Notes under the pieces: model-generated
Database searches by the model: none
What the model saw: the letters and a program-made list of their open reading frames with translations, nothing else
Told to the model about the DNA's origin: nothing
Made by a program: the position numbers and the translations under genes
In this document: positions 1-12,065 of the stretch, piece by piece
Numbering within the stretch: the first letter of the stretch is position 1
How the letters are laid out: every line of letters starts with the position of its first letter
Origin: Rhynochetos jubatus
Lineage: Eukaryota > Chordata > Aves > Eurypygiformes > Rhynochetidae
Direction: 5' to 3'
Assembly (NCBI GenBank): GCA_027574665.1
Contig: CM050657.1
Location: 19,021,700-19,085,699 of the forward strand
DNA: 64,000 nt

Positions 1-3000
1 GATTTGATTTTTTTTTAATTATTATTTTATTTTTCCTAAAAGGGCAAGTGAATAACTCAGATCCCATGACAGGTTTATTGCAGAAAGAAATGACAGCATT
101 TTAGTATTTGCATCATAAAATATTTTTTTTTCTTGGAATCTGGTAAAGTACTATAGAAGAGTATTTAAGTCATTTCTTTGGCTGAACTAAATAGAGATAA
201 AGACTATGTTGATTTATACATGGGCAGGTTTTTTCCACTCCATTTTATTTAGAATAAAACCAGGTGAAAAGGGAATTAATAAAACAGTGTTAAAACAAAG
301 TAAGCCACTCCCCAAACACTTCACAAATTCCAGGATTTACTCTTATCACCAAAGTGCTGTTTAATGGTTTGCAGTAATAAAATTATTTCACTGGAATGAT
401 CTGGTTTACATAAGAATTCTTAATCTTTCTTTTGCCTTTTCAAAGAATATATGAAAGAAAATTAGGAATTAGCTGCTAGGTTTAAAATAGTTGAGTGTGT
501 TAAGAAAAATGCAGATGTGTAATCCTGCAAATGTATGATAATTTAACATAAATAATTCTTGAATTAATTAAAGGATTTACAGGTTTGTGTTATGTTCTTT
601 CTGCTGGCTTTTCTTTTTGAAAGGATGACTCAGAATGATCATCCTACATATATCTGGCACATGTAGCCATATGGGTGGTTTTAGCGCACACAGCTATTTA
701 TATACAAAAATTTCAAATGTTTTGGACCTTCTCAAGTCCCAAGATCTAACGCATTTTGTCTTAGGTAGCCCTCACGACTCTCCAGTCTGGCCACCACCCT
801 TAGAGCCAGGTGTTGGACAAATCAGAAAAATCCACTGATTTACACAGGTCTGTATTTGGCCTGAGATGCTCTTAAGAAATGGGGGGCATGTCTCTTCTCA
901 CTGGGAGCAGAATGTATAGATTCTGAAATACTATGAGTCCTTGCCAAATTGTGTGTGTATCAGAGGGGAAAGGCAGAAGGAAAGATGGGTATTTTTTAAT
1001 GTTCGTAAGATCTGGATGTAATTTTTGACTGTAGAACAAAAGCTGTGCCTCATTCAGCAAGATGACAAAAGGTTATTTGGCACCTGGCATAACATATACT
1101 TCTTGCAAGAACCTGGCATGAAAACCAAAGTGATAATGAGTAAAATGCCAACGTCTGTGCAATAAAATCATTGATGTCGAATGTTAAACAATCATAAACG
1201 GAATACTAAACCTTCTAAGAACATTACTTCTCTGCTGTGAACACCCAAAAATTAGGCAAACCTAAGATGACAGCTTCTCTGATATTAAGAAAATTAACAA
1301 AACTAATATTCCAAGATCTTTACCATTACCTTTAATGTCCTAGTACATCAGGTAAACTGTAAGAAACATATACTGCTACTTGTTAATGAATCACATGGGA
1401 TAAAATTACATCAGCCTGCTAATAGATACTGCTCTTTGCCAAATCTATGGCTTTAAATTTTATTCTAATTGAGCTTCATCAATCATACAGTAAAAGAACA
1501 TGGTGATGAAGACCTCAATTCCAAGCTCAGCCCTTAACAGGCGTTTGTCTCACACTCTTCTAATACACTTGCCCATAGAAAACATTTGGTAGAGAAACGA
1601 GAACTACGGTTCTCGAAGCTTTATGATTAATAGCTGCATTACAAGAACTCCATTCTTGCCCTATAGATAGCTCCTCACCACAAATACAGATACAAACCAC
1701 AATGTTTAGGCTCAGACCCAAGAGTTCTCTGATTTTGCAATTGCTTTCCTCTGTTGCTGCTAAACCACGTCTTCTTGAGTCAGGCACTTTTGCTTATGTT
1801 TCCCCACCCATAGCAAAAGTGACTGGTATCATCTATACCACAACGATTGACCTTTATAGCGTGTCTGGCAGATTAAGAGCCACCTAGATGTATGGAAAAA
1901 GTTCCATTACATCGGGAGTCTGGATTAACACTTCATAAAGACAACTTCCTAGTTGTGAAACGTTTTTATTTCTATGTAAAATTCACTGGGCGCAAAATTG
2001 CTATGCCATACCCCTCCCCCCTCTCCCCTTTATGGACCCTTGCATGACAGGCAAGGAAACAGAAGTCAAAAAAATAGAGTTTAGTAATAGGTCCATGTTA
2101 TAATCTAAAGACACAAAATACTTCCCAGAGGTTCATCAAGTCCAGTATCATAAGCAGGGGGAAGACAGGTTATCCTTAGACAAAGACTGAGGAATTAAGG
2201 ACTAGAAATCTCATTCTGATTTAGCAGTGGTCCTAACAACTGTGGCCCCCAAACCTCTCTGAGTGCCGAGCAGGCACACGCTCAAGATGAAAAATGCTCT
2301 TGGTGTGACACTGTCTCTCTCTCTGCCACAGTCCACACCCACCAAGGCTCCTATTCCTGCTACTCATGATCTGCATACAGAGAAGAGAAAATACATGAGG
2401 TTTTTTGACTGAATATATGTATCCACAGAAATCTGCATGTTGTCTATATACAGGTAAACCAAGAACACAATCCTATTACCAATACTCAACCAGTATTTCT
2501 GCTGACCACAGGTGACTTACCCAAGCAAGCATGGGATTCACTACAGGAATATCCCAACATGCAGCCCGTTTCAGTAAAATGTTTATCTTCTAAGCAGTAG
2601 ATCTTTTGATATTACTCCATCTCTTGTGTATAATTATATTATCTTGATATTTCATAATTACATGCTAAACTGAGAAGTGTCCACTTCCCCACACTTAAAC
2701 TGCAGGGAAAAATTAGTGAGAAGAGTGGTTTTGTTTTCAAAAGATATTTATATTAAGCCAGCATATCACAACAACAAAATGTGCTCTTTCATAAAAGCAA
2801 TCACTAGTTCATTACGCATTTCAGAAGAAACGCTCATCAACTAGGAGCTAAAGAAGTTGAAACAAGCAGCACTTGTGGATGTCACTTCTGTGAAACTTCA
2901 TACCAAGGCAACTGTATTCTATCTACAACACTAATTAATACCTACTAGTTCCTTTACTGGAAGAAAAACTGAGACTTTGAAGCTATGCCAGGACTGCCTT

Positions 3001-6000
3001 ACAGCCGACAGGTCTAAGAGAGGGTTCAAAGCATGTTGTATTCTCAGACCATCTCTTCTAACATCCAGCCTGCCACCAAATGAATGATCACAGGACAGTT
3101 GTCTCCAAATCTCACAATACTGCACAGCAAAGCAGGTCAACATAGGCCATGTGGTCATAGCTGCCTGACCCCATTTTGCAGGGATATTACCAAAATCTCC
3201 ATCCTTCCCATCTGCCAGGCAACAGGGGTTGCCCAGAGCCTAACCCTCAGCCATGTGCTTGTTTCCAAATAATCTGAAAGAAGGGAAAGTTTGGGTTGAG
3301 CCAGGGATAAATTACCATGTACCCAAAATCACTAGAGATGCTAAATCTACAGGGTAAAAGAAGCACAGCATCACAGTTTGAGAACATGCTCTTCGGACCC
3401 AGAGCGATCCCACTACATAATATTGTGCTTAATGCAGCAATGATAACGAATAGTAAGCAAGGATTGACCAAACCTCAGATAGATAACTTCATTTTATACA
3501 GACTTCTTATGTTTAGAGCAGACAGAGCATGCAAATTTATGCACAAAAATATTGTTTTAATCACTAACCCATGGCTGTTTCTGGAATACCGACACATTCA
3601 AGAGAGGGGGAATAAAACCAACAAGCATAATGTAAGCTGCAGAAGATCAAAGAAACCAAGAGTGCAATTAATTTCATCCATTTTTAGAAGTAATTGTCTT
3701 TGCACCTTATCCAAAATTTAATGAGCATTACTTCTCTAACATGTAAAAAAGCTTTGTTCTTGTGACTTAATTGATTTCTAAACTCAGTAGGGGAAGTGTA
3801 TCTGAAGTTCAGTAACCTTGATAGTTGAAAGAAATGGAGCATTCAGTGGGTGTAATACACAAGACAACTGAAAACCCTGGAAATGTAACTATGAAATTGA
3901 TTTCCTGTTCACTGAAAGTCATACGCTGTATACGTGTGTTTTGCAGTTTATTATGTTCCTTAAATACTCAAAATCTTTTCATAATTATTATTTTAAATCA
4001 TTTGCTCCCCTCCTTATGACACAGCTCTTGTTTTCAAGGACTTCATAGTATACAGCGTTCTCCAGGGACAGAAAAAAGTGGATTGAATGAGTGGCAAAAG
4101 AATTTTCCACAGAAATGGAGTATCTTTCGGATGACAGAAAAACCAGGACTAGCCAGAATTTTGTACATTGCATCACAGAGGCTAGTTTGAATGTGGTTGA
4201 AGGATTATGGGTTCAATGCATCAGGAACGCTGAGCCAAGGCAGAAGGGGAAAGAAAGGAAAGGCTGAGACTTGTGTCTAAGTCAAAGAAGAAAATTATTT
4301 TCAGTTAATATCTTAAGCTTGGAAAAAGCGAGGTTTACATTTCATTTTTGCCCCTTAAGGAAAGATTTAGATCAGTATGTAAATTCTAGTTACACTCTAA
4401 TGAGATTCCTACAAAATATCCTATTAACACTAAAGGCTCTGTTCTAAGATTGTACTTACATATGTTGCTTATCTTTTTCTCATCAGGGTTCTTTTATGCT
4501 CCTGGATGAGCTTCTCAGCTGGATCATTGTGAAGTACACAAATTATGGGATTGCTTACCTGTACTTCTAGGAGATTAACTTGCACATTCTACCACCACCC
4601 ACCTAGACTCTGCAGCCATACGAAAACACCTTTGTAAGTCAACGTACAAATCCACTTAAGCTAAATCAGTGACCCAAATATAAAATGCAGACATGGCATC
4701 ATGTACAATACTGGTATAAATATCACCTCCTTGCCTCTCCACTAAATTCTGCAACATCAAAGCCAGTTGATCTCATGGGATAGCTTACAGGGAGGCCAGG
4801 GAATAGCATAACCATCTCATCTCTGCAGAGCTTTCAGCCAGGAGAGGTGGTGTGATACAAGACTTCAAAATGAGCCTCATGTCCCTGGAGAGAAGTTAGA
4901 ATTACAACATGCAATGCTTCATTACCATGTGTATCACTATAATGAGAAGGTAGTTACATTACTGAACTTGCATTATACAGAATTATACATGCACCATGTA
5001 GATGTGGGTTTAATGCTGCTGTGTGTGGATCGGAGGATTGGACAGGATGCAAGCAGATCTTAGGTATTTATTTTCTTTCCTGATTCACTTTTACCAGTAT
5101 TTGTACCTTAAGCAGAAGTAAAAATCAATTTTGAATCATGGCTACTTAAGTTAGACTGCGAGCATTTCTGTTCTTAAATTATCACATTTCAATTTCTATG
5201 TGATACTATGATTAGCAATGTTAAAATATAAATGTCTGATAATCTATTAAAATCCTTTAAATGTTCTTTTTAAAATATACCAAGCCAATAGTGCCTCACA
5301 AATCTTAACGAGCTGAAGAATATCTTCTCATTTGGATTAATTCCTTGAATGCTGGAAAAATGGCTATTAGCTGAAAAGCCAGGAGGCTTCCTCTTTTAGC
5401 CTGTGACAAGTAGTAGGAAAATTATGCGATCTATTAATTCAAAAATTTGGAGGAAGTGGATCTAGAATATCAAGTAGTTAGGCAGAGTTCCTGCTGCACT
5501 CGTTAGGTGTTCAGCCTTTGCGGAACTCAGTTCCTACTGATTTAGCGTAACGTGGCTCTTCTAACAACTGCACTATGCATGCATGTCCATGGTTGTCAAA
5601 TGACAAGAAACATAATTACAATCAAAATTAATTAAAATTCCCTTTTTAGTAATAGGTTTGTCAACCAAACAAAATTTTGAAAAATTGTATTTTTCTTCCT
5701 ATTCTTCATGCATCTCAGCACTCTTAGGATAGTTTTATGCAACTAATTAAAATTATATTTTATATGTTATCATCAAAACTAAATTTTCATTCACACATGA
5801 CATGACAAAATTCAATTTAGAAAGTAATCTACTGAATTAAGATGTTATTCACTCTTTTTAACACCTTAAAATCAAAATAATATAAAATATGTTAAAACTG
5901 TAAAAATTAATATTCTGCATAATTGTATGTTGTTACATACAGATAGGTAAGTATCAGAGTGGTACATCTTCCTCCTTAAGCAAAACTAAATTCTGTATTT

Positions 6001-6090
6001 AATAAAAGGTATGTTTTTTGAAAATCACTTTTTGTTGTTCTAATTAATGACAAGTTTTTTGTTACGAAAAAATCTGAATATCACAACTGA
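1..6090. other. AT-rich non-coding sequence, no gene recognised
   Basis: This stretch is AT-rich, single-copy-looking DNA with stops in all frames. The longest open frame (3317-3721, plus, 134 codons) has no recognisable domain, no signal peptide, no strong coding bias and no flanking splice pattern, so it is treated as chance. No young transposable element was recognised. Short homopolymers and AT-rich runs are scattered through it, for example around 5580-5930. It could be intergenic or intronic. Confidence 0.6.
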
Positions 6091-6107
6091 TTTTTTTTTT
6101 TTTTTTT
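6091..6107. repeat. Poly-T tract, T17
   Basis: This is an uninterrupted run of 17 T. No retroposon body is recognisable on either side, so it is called a simple homopolymer rather than the tail of a minus-strand retrocopy. Confidence 0.85.
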
Positions 6108-6379
6108 ACCTATTATTTTCCTTTAAGCGCAGGGGTTTAAACCACCTTGACAGGTCTTTTCCATTTGTCAACCACTGGAAAAATCTACCTATATTTTCAT
6201 CATTTGGACATTACATGAACCATAATTTTCTGTCAGGAAGGTAAATCTGAAAGCTTTGAACAGCGCCTTTTTGAAAATGGGTATTTGGAACATGATTAAA
6301 GTACATAAAATACTGAACAATCCCACCGTTTTCATGGGATGTACTACTTGTTCCCAAAAGAGGTGTTCCTGGCATTTTC

Positions 6380-6780
6380 CAGGTTGTGTGACCTGTGTCA
6401 AAAAGACGGCGAGGTCTGCCAGTTCATTATGGAATTCATGGTGTAGGTGCGGCGTGGCATTTCATGCTGCTGCTCCTAAATAGTGATGTCTTTTGGACTT
6501 TTCTTCCTCAGCCATTGGCCAAATGGACTCATTTGACATCGGCCTTTTCCAAATGGAAACAGCAAAACAAATCTGTTGAGGAAGCTGGTGCCAGGCCATT
6601 GTCTGCTTGGCGCCCTGGCTCAGGCTGGGTGTGAAGCCACCCTCTGTCATAAAGCCGCACAGTTTGGCTATATTCAGGGGAACGACCGGGCAGGCCTGGA
6701 ACAGGCAAGCAGCAGCCGCACGCTTATACTTGGAAGGGGAAAAAAACACCTCTAACACCAAGCCACATAAATACTTCAAT
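6380..6780. promoter_or_regulatory. Candidate enhancer-like GC-elevated patch
   Basis: The base composition rises well above the AT-rich flanks and several CpGs appear, but there is no long coherent reading frame. Seen in the sequence: CCAAATGG occurs twice in direct orientation exactly 30 bp apart (6519-6526 and 6549-6556). Three CAAATG/CATTTG E-box-type sites lie at 6520-6525, 6530-6535 and 6550-6555. A near-palindrome (CCATTGGCCAAATGG, 6512-6526) contains an inverted CCAAT core. TTTCCA and TGGAAA flank the second copy. Inference: this could be a conserved cis-regulatory element. Without cross-species alignment this is not proven, and it could also be an unrecognised exon or old repeat. Confidence 0.3.
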
Positions 6781-6892
6781 ATTTTATATTGAATAATATA
6801 GTTTTATAATAAATAATATATTTTTAATATATTTAAATAATATGTTTAATATATTTAAAATAATATATTATTTTATAATAAAATAATTTTAT
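6776..6892. repeat. AT-rich low-complexity tract
   Basis: The tract is almost pure A/T, built from loosely repeated TAATATA, TTTAATATATTTAA and ATTTTATAATAAA words. It directly follows the GC-elevated patch, giving a sharp change in composition at about 6776. It is best described as low-complexity DNA with no coding potential. Confidence 0.8.
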
Positions 6893-8037
6893 CTGTGCAT
6901 CTGCAATCTCATTTTATGGCCATTTAATCAACAGATTTTTATTCTGTCCTCTTCAGACATCAGAGAATTGGTGATTGACGTGTTAGCTTAGCATATATAC
7001 ATGCTGGCTGGTTAAAAAAAAACATTTCTGGCATGCTAGCCTGAAATAGACTGCATTCTTACTACCCCAGTGATATTCTGTACACACAGTTATGGGGCTG
7101 AAAAAAAATAATAATTTATTTAATTGGTACATTTCCCAAATGAAGGTGATGAAGAGAAACTAATAGAAGCTACAGAAAAAATTATGGTCCTAGAACTTAA
7201 CTATTTCCCCAATTACTTAGTACTAATTTCCCCTAAAATCTAAACTGATGAATATATCTCTCTAAATTTTCCAGATGCAATAAATATATTCAATTTTATA
7301 GTTATGTTTAATTTTTTGCTAGAATTTCGTGCTTCACTACAATTTTAGTGTGCTCCGTGAAGTCAAAATAGATTAAAAACATTGCTTCCCTCTGTATTTT
7401 AAAGATATAAGAGAACTGTATATAAGAAAAAATCCACCTAACAGTGAGGTCTAATAGGCTGTGAAATAATCTTTGAAGGAAATGGCAGACTGAAAATGAA
7501 ACTGGAAAAATCATAAGTAGTGTAAAACAGAGAGATGGTCCTGAAAGAGATATACAAGATAAATTAGGTCATCTTTTTTATGTCTCTATTCGAGTAACAT
7601 ATCAGTGAGAATATAAAACTCAGTAATTCTGCACACAAATGTCATGTTGTATGCAATATAATGCTTTAATCCTATTATGTCTAAAATTTAATTGCAGGTT
7701 TTCAGAGAAATTGAGTCAGGGAGAGCCCTTGGTGTACATACAGATTAGATCCAGTCTCCACTCAAACAAAGCAGCAAATAAATAGGCCATTCAGGTCTCA
7801 GTTTTACAACCCACATTAAAAGATAGGCATGTTTTCACTTGGAAACTCCAAAGAGTGATTCTGGCTTTTTAAATGCAAAAGAGATGTCCCTGGTTATCAC
7901 CACAGATGAAATAAAATTTTAAAAATTAAATTAATACTTGGGAAACAGTAGGTTTGATTTCTGTTTCTCTGAAAGCAATATTCATTTTGTACATATCCAA
8001 TATCCTCCGATTCCAATATGTGGATATGTCGTTCTAC
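6893..8037. other. AT-rich non-coding sequence
   Basis: No gene, RNA gene or recognisable mobile element was seen. Open frames on both strands are below 80 codons and have no recognisable features. Confidence 0.55.
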
Positions 8038-8064
8038 TACAGCTGAAATTTTCTTTCAGCTGTA
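8038..8064. repeat. Perfect inverted repeat, 11-bp arms
   Basis: The arms TACAGCTGAAA (8038-8048) and TTTCAGCTGTA (8054-8064) are perfectly complementary around a 5-nt spacer. Each arm contains a CAGCTG E-box. It could form a small hairpin or be a paired bHLH site. There is no T-run directly after it to suggest a terminator. Confidence 0.8.
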
Positions 8065-8410
8065 CTTTTAGTAAAGAAAAGATAGTTCCAGTACATATTG
8101 TCACTGATAAAAAATGCCATAGTTTCATTAACATCATTGCAGCAATAACAGAATCCAGCAACTGAGGATGAGCCCCATAAACTCATGTTCAAAACTCAGC
8201 AGAAGGCAAAGGAATAGTCACCACATTTGAATACTTTATCTACGTTAATGGTAAGTTTCAGCTCGGGAACTCTCTGCTTTGAGTCTGCAATATTTCTAGT
8301 ATGAAGGACCTCAGCTGATTTGTAAGCACTACTACAGTAAGCAAGATTTACAATAAAACTAGCCAATTTTTATTTTTAATGCTTGGAATTGTGGTGTTGT
8401 TTCTGTGGAA
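8065..8410. other. AT-rich non-coding sequence
   Basis: This is a short unique stretch between the hairpin and the LTR insertion. No gene or repeat was recognised. Confidence 0.5.
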
Positions 8411-9176
8411 GCAAGTGTGCTGGGTTCAGCCAGGAAGGGGTTAACTCCATTTACTGTGGTTGTCAAGAAGCAGTACTGATAAGGCCTCAGCTGGTGCTGG
8501 GGATGGCCTGCACTGAATTCAAGGTCTATTTGTCTGCTTTTGATACTGTAGCTGACCCAAACTGACCAAGGAAGTATTTCATTCCATAGTACGCCATGGT
8601 CTCTTGGGCACGGAAGGGGGTCCGGTAGCCATTACTCTGCCCTTCTCTCTCTCCCTTACTCCCCTCTCCGGGGATCTTGCTAACTCCCCTGCGTTAGCTG
8701 CTTTGCTAACTCCTGTGCTGGCTCCTTCGTGTGGGAGATGGTGGGTTGTTTAGATTTCCTGGCCGTGCTATCGCTGATGGGTTTGTTCGGAATCTGCTGC
8801 GTTAGCTCCCAGGCTCTGGCCCTCAGATTGCGGCTCTCGGGCTGCGATCGCTCTCGGGCTGTGGTTCTTGGGCTCTCTGGGTCTGACATTCATCACTCAA
8901 CATCTGGGTGTGCATTGGTCAGTGGATGGTGGGAAATTGTATCATATTGTATATATTGTGCTATATGTTTTATTTTCTATTATTTTAATTATTTATTATT
9001 AGTAGTATCTGTGTATATCGATCTAGATTTAATTAGTAAATAGTTCTTATCTCAATTTTACGGGCTTCCTTATTTCTTTTTCCTCCGATTCTTCCCCTCC
9101 GCTTGCAGAGGGGAGGGAGATTTGTGAGAGGAGCTTTGTGGTATTTTGCTAGCCAGAGGTAAACCACAACAGCAAG
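8411..9176 (+). mobile_element. Solo LTR, avian ERVL-like, with 5-bp target-site duplication
   Basis: The element runs from TGTGCTGGG at 8416 to CCACAACA at 9171, so it has the TGT...ACA ends of retroviral LTRs. It is flanked by an identical 5-bp duplication, GCAAG (8411-8415 and 9172-9176). It is 756 bp long. The opening words (TGCTGGGTTCAGCC, then GGGGTTAA) resemble LTRs common in bird genomes, and the 5-bp duplication fits the ERVL class. Inside are a roughly 17-bp repeated word (CTCTCGGGCTG at 8834-8844 and 8851-8861), an AT-rich segment at about 8935-9045, and a 7-bp stem (TCCCCTC 9093-9099, GAGGGGA 9108-9114). No second LTR, primer-binding site or gag/pol/env remnant lies beside it. It is therefore a solo LTR left by LTR-LTR recombination. 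The exact duplication suggests moderate rather than great age. Orientation follows the TG-to-CA order and the family likeness. The subfamily name is not certain. Confidence 0.88.
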
Positions 9177-9186
9177 GTAGCAGGAT

Positions 9187-9210
9187 GCTACACAGCATCA
9201 GCTGTGTAGC
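9187..9210. repeat. Perfect inverted repeat, 10-bp arms
   Basis: GCTACACAGC (9187-9196) and GCTGTGTAGC (9201-9210) pair perfectly around a 4-nt spacer (ATCA). It begins only 10 bp beyond the LTR target-site duplication, so it is host flank, not part of the LTR. Confidence 0.82.
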
Positions 9211-12065
9211 CACTCAGATATCTATATACATCTCAGGGCCTTGGCAGCTTTGTTTTCAGAAATTTACAATATTTCCATATGAAATCTCTGTGTATTTGCA
9301 GACCCTAGATAGACAGGGGGACGTAAGGAAGACAATTCTCAACTGCTGTAAGGCAACTCAAGTTTCCATTAAGATTTCTGTGACACATATGGTTCACTGA
9401 CATAAATGCTGAGGTGCCATATAGAGCATATCTGGCCTTACACGGAATAAAAAATAGATAGGTTGCATATCAACTTTCTGTTCAGTGGCCTCTTTCAGTT
9501 TTGTTATTACTTGTGCTCTTCTGAGACTAATCCATCCACCTTCTTTGCAAGCTGTGTCAATTTTTAAATGATTTTCCTTACTTTTCCACACCCACAGTCT
9601 CCCCATCTACAGTAAATGAGAAATTTTCCCAGCGGTACATCAGAATCTAGGGATATAAATGCTCACAATATAATGATAAAATTCTATGAATAGCAAATCT
9701 AACTTTTACCATCTCTTTCTCATTACCTTCTTACAAAGAGATAACAGATATATACCATGGAACAAGCAACATAGATCTCAAGTTTAAAAACAACTTTAGT
9801 TAACATTTAATAAGAATATTTTGGTATAAGAACAGCCTAATAAATGCTCACTCTGAAAAATGTATTGTGCAAGTACTGCTATGGGGTACATTTTTTTAAA
9901 GTAAAGACAACACCATTTTCTTTACTTCAGGTAAGAGAACAGTAGAACTGGAATCTGATGGTCATCTGAACACTCCCATAAAAAGGTTAGTGGCCAAAAT
10001 CTACCTCCAGCTGATTGTCTCAGCCAGGAGACAGTTTGCCAGAAATCTCATAGCAGAGCCATTCAAATATGACAGCACTGCATTTCAAGAAGATTACGAC
10101 AAGTAACAAAATTATCTATTGGACTTTTGAAGGCTATGTATTTACCATAAACATTGTAGAAATAGCCCTCCGAAGGACAAACAGCATTATAAAAATGATG
10201 TTAAATCAGCTAAAATATGTCAAATTTCCAAATTCGGAAATCACAAGTTAATACAGTTGGCTATTCAAGTAAGACATGTACAGCTAAGGCCATTTCTTAA
10301 TAATTGCCTAAAACTTCTGTTTAAAGAGAGAAACTGAGACATGTTCATGCTCCCTTTTGGAAGGGAACAACGATTTCAAATTCAGTTTGAAACTCAACTG
10401 ACAACAGACCTGGAATGCATATGTTTGTTTGGAAACAGAAACAGCACCAAGAATCCAGTGCATGCAGAAGCTACGTGACTTGTTTCAAGCTTCGCTCTGT
10501 TTTTACAGCAGAGAAAACCTGTAATAATCTGCAGGTATAGTAGACAATGGTTTGGAAACCATCAGCAGGATGGAGCCCTGTTTTTAAAATGAATTAAAAG
10601 CTGCCTCTTGAAAGTTTAATGCCACAAAACATAATTTTCATGCTATGCACATTAGATTGTCCCAATTAAACTTGTTAAAAAAAAAAAAAAAGGCTGTTTA
10701 AAAAAAATGTTTCAGGTATTCTAAGTATTATTCATGAAAATGCAGTGCTTCCCAGCATTGTAACTTATCAAGTATAAACCAGAATCCTACCTTTTAAATG
10801 AAATGATGTGTAAAAGCTGCTATCTTTGTGAACATGAGATATTAAACAATTTCAGAGAAGAACGTGTGAATCAATTAGATTCAGCAAAATAGGTTCTCAG
10901 TATCTGAATATTGTGGATACACTGAGACAACATGTCAGAGAACAGTGCTGACTCGAACGTTTTTCTAAACAAAGCACTCAACATACACCATCCCCGCTAT
11001 GTGATATACAACTTCATCTATACCTAAATGCCACAAAACCAAGGATATTTAGATTAATTGGCTATGTTGCCTACAAACATATCACTTACGAAAACAATTA
11101 TTTAGTCCAAAACGTGGACAAAAATATGGTTTAAGATAAAACATGTTTCCCCAAAAGAAAGCTTGGTTATCATAAATTATTATATTGTTAAAAAGGTCTC
11201 AAATAGAACCAAATTATAATATCTCATGCTGCTCATCCTTTGGCTTCTATTCCGGTTCAGGGTCATGGCTCTGTACTGAAAACACAGTGGGATAATAAAA
11301 CTGCCTGGAGATACTGAAATGCTTATTGTACAGAAGCAACTACGTGTAACTTCTCCTTAAAAAAAAAAAAAAAAAAAAATAAAAATCACTTGAACTTACT
11401 GATGGAAGATTCCAGGGATTAAGTCCTCATCTACAGTGAACAGCACAAAGCTATCAAAGGCAATGGTACTATCACAACTCATACTAAGTGATTTTGCTAG
11501 AATTATAAAACTGCCCTGGTTCTTGCAGGAAAAACACATCAAAGTCATGGGTGTGTATGAATAAGGCAGATATATTTGTTTGGATGAAAAAAGGATGCTA
11601 AAACAACTTTAGATAGTTAGAGATGCAGAAGTGTTAGCAACTGCCCTCCTAGGTGTTTATATTTTTTTATGCTGTTTTAATACTCTTCATAGTATGTTTA
11701 TGTATGTTATATACTGGAACACTATTTATCACATTAATAAAAATATTCAGATACAGAGTATGCACAGTGTGGTGTAGTCCTGTTGATAGTGTTATGAATT
11801 GTTAAAACTTGACATAGTCCACTCTATCATCAAAAGAATAGGCCAAAAATCACACTCCACAAGAAGTGTGGCCATTGCCTTTGCTCTGTTTCCTGTAGAT
11901 TGTAAAGAGCAGTAAAGCATGGAGACATTACCTCCCCACTGTCAGACAACTTCATTCACTCTTCCTGTGGTTTCCAAGGCTGTTGGTCCACTGATACAGC
12001 AATGCTACTTGATAGAAATGTCTGCTGACATGGCTTGGCCAGTACTTCAGCAGTTCAGAACTTAA
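9211..12065. other. Unique non-coding sequence with two A-tracts
   Basis: No gene was recognised. Two homopolymers stand out: A15 at 10677-10691 and A21 at 11359-11379. Neither has a recognisable SINE, LINE or processed-gene body in front of it. The rest is single-copy-looking DNA of ordinary AT-rich composition. Confidence 0.55.
11359..11379. repeat. Poly-A tract, A21
   Basis: This is an uninterrupted run of 21 A followed by T and A5. It could be a remnant retroposon tail, but no body or target-site duplication was found. Confidence 0.8.

Noticed and set aside
3317-3721. 134-codon plus-strand frame
   Set aside because: No recognisable motif, ordinary AT-rich composition, and a length plausible by chance in 64 kb.
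9093-9114. Hairpin in the LTR as a transcription terminator
   Set aside because: A GC-rich stem without a T-run in a eukaryotic LTR is not an intrinsic terminator, so it is described as part of the LTR.
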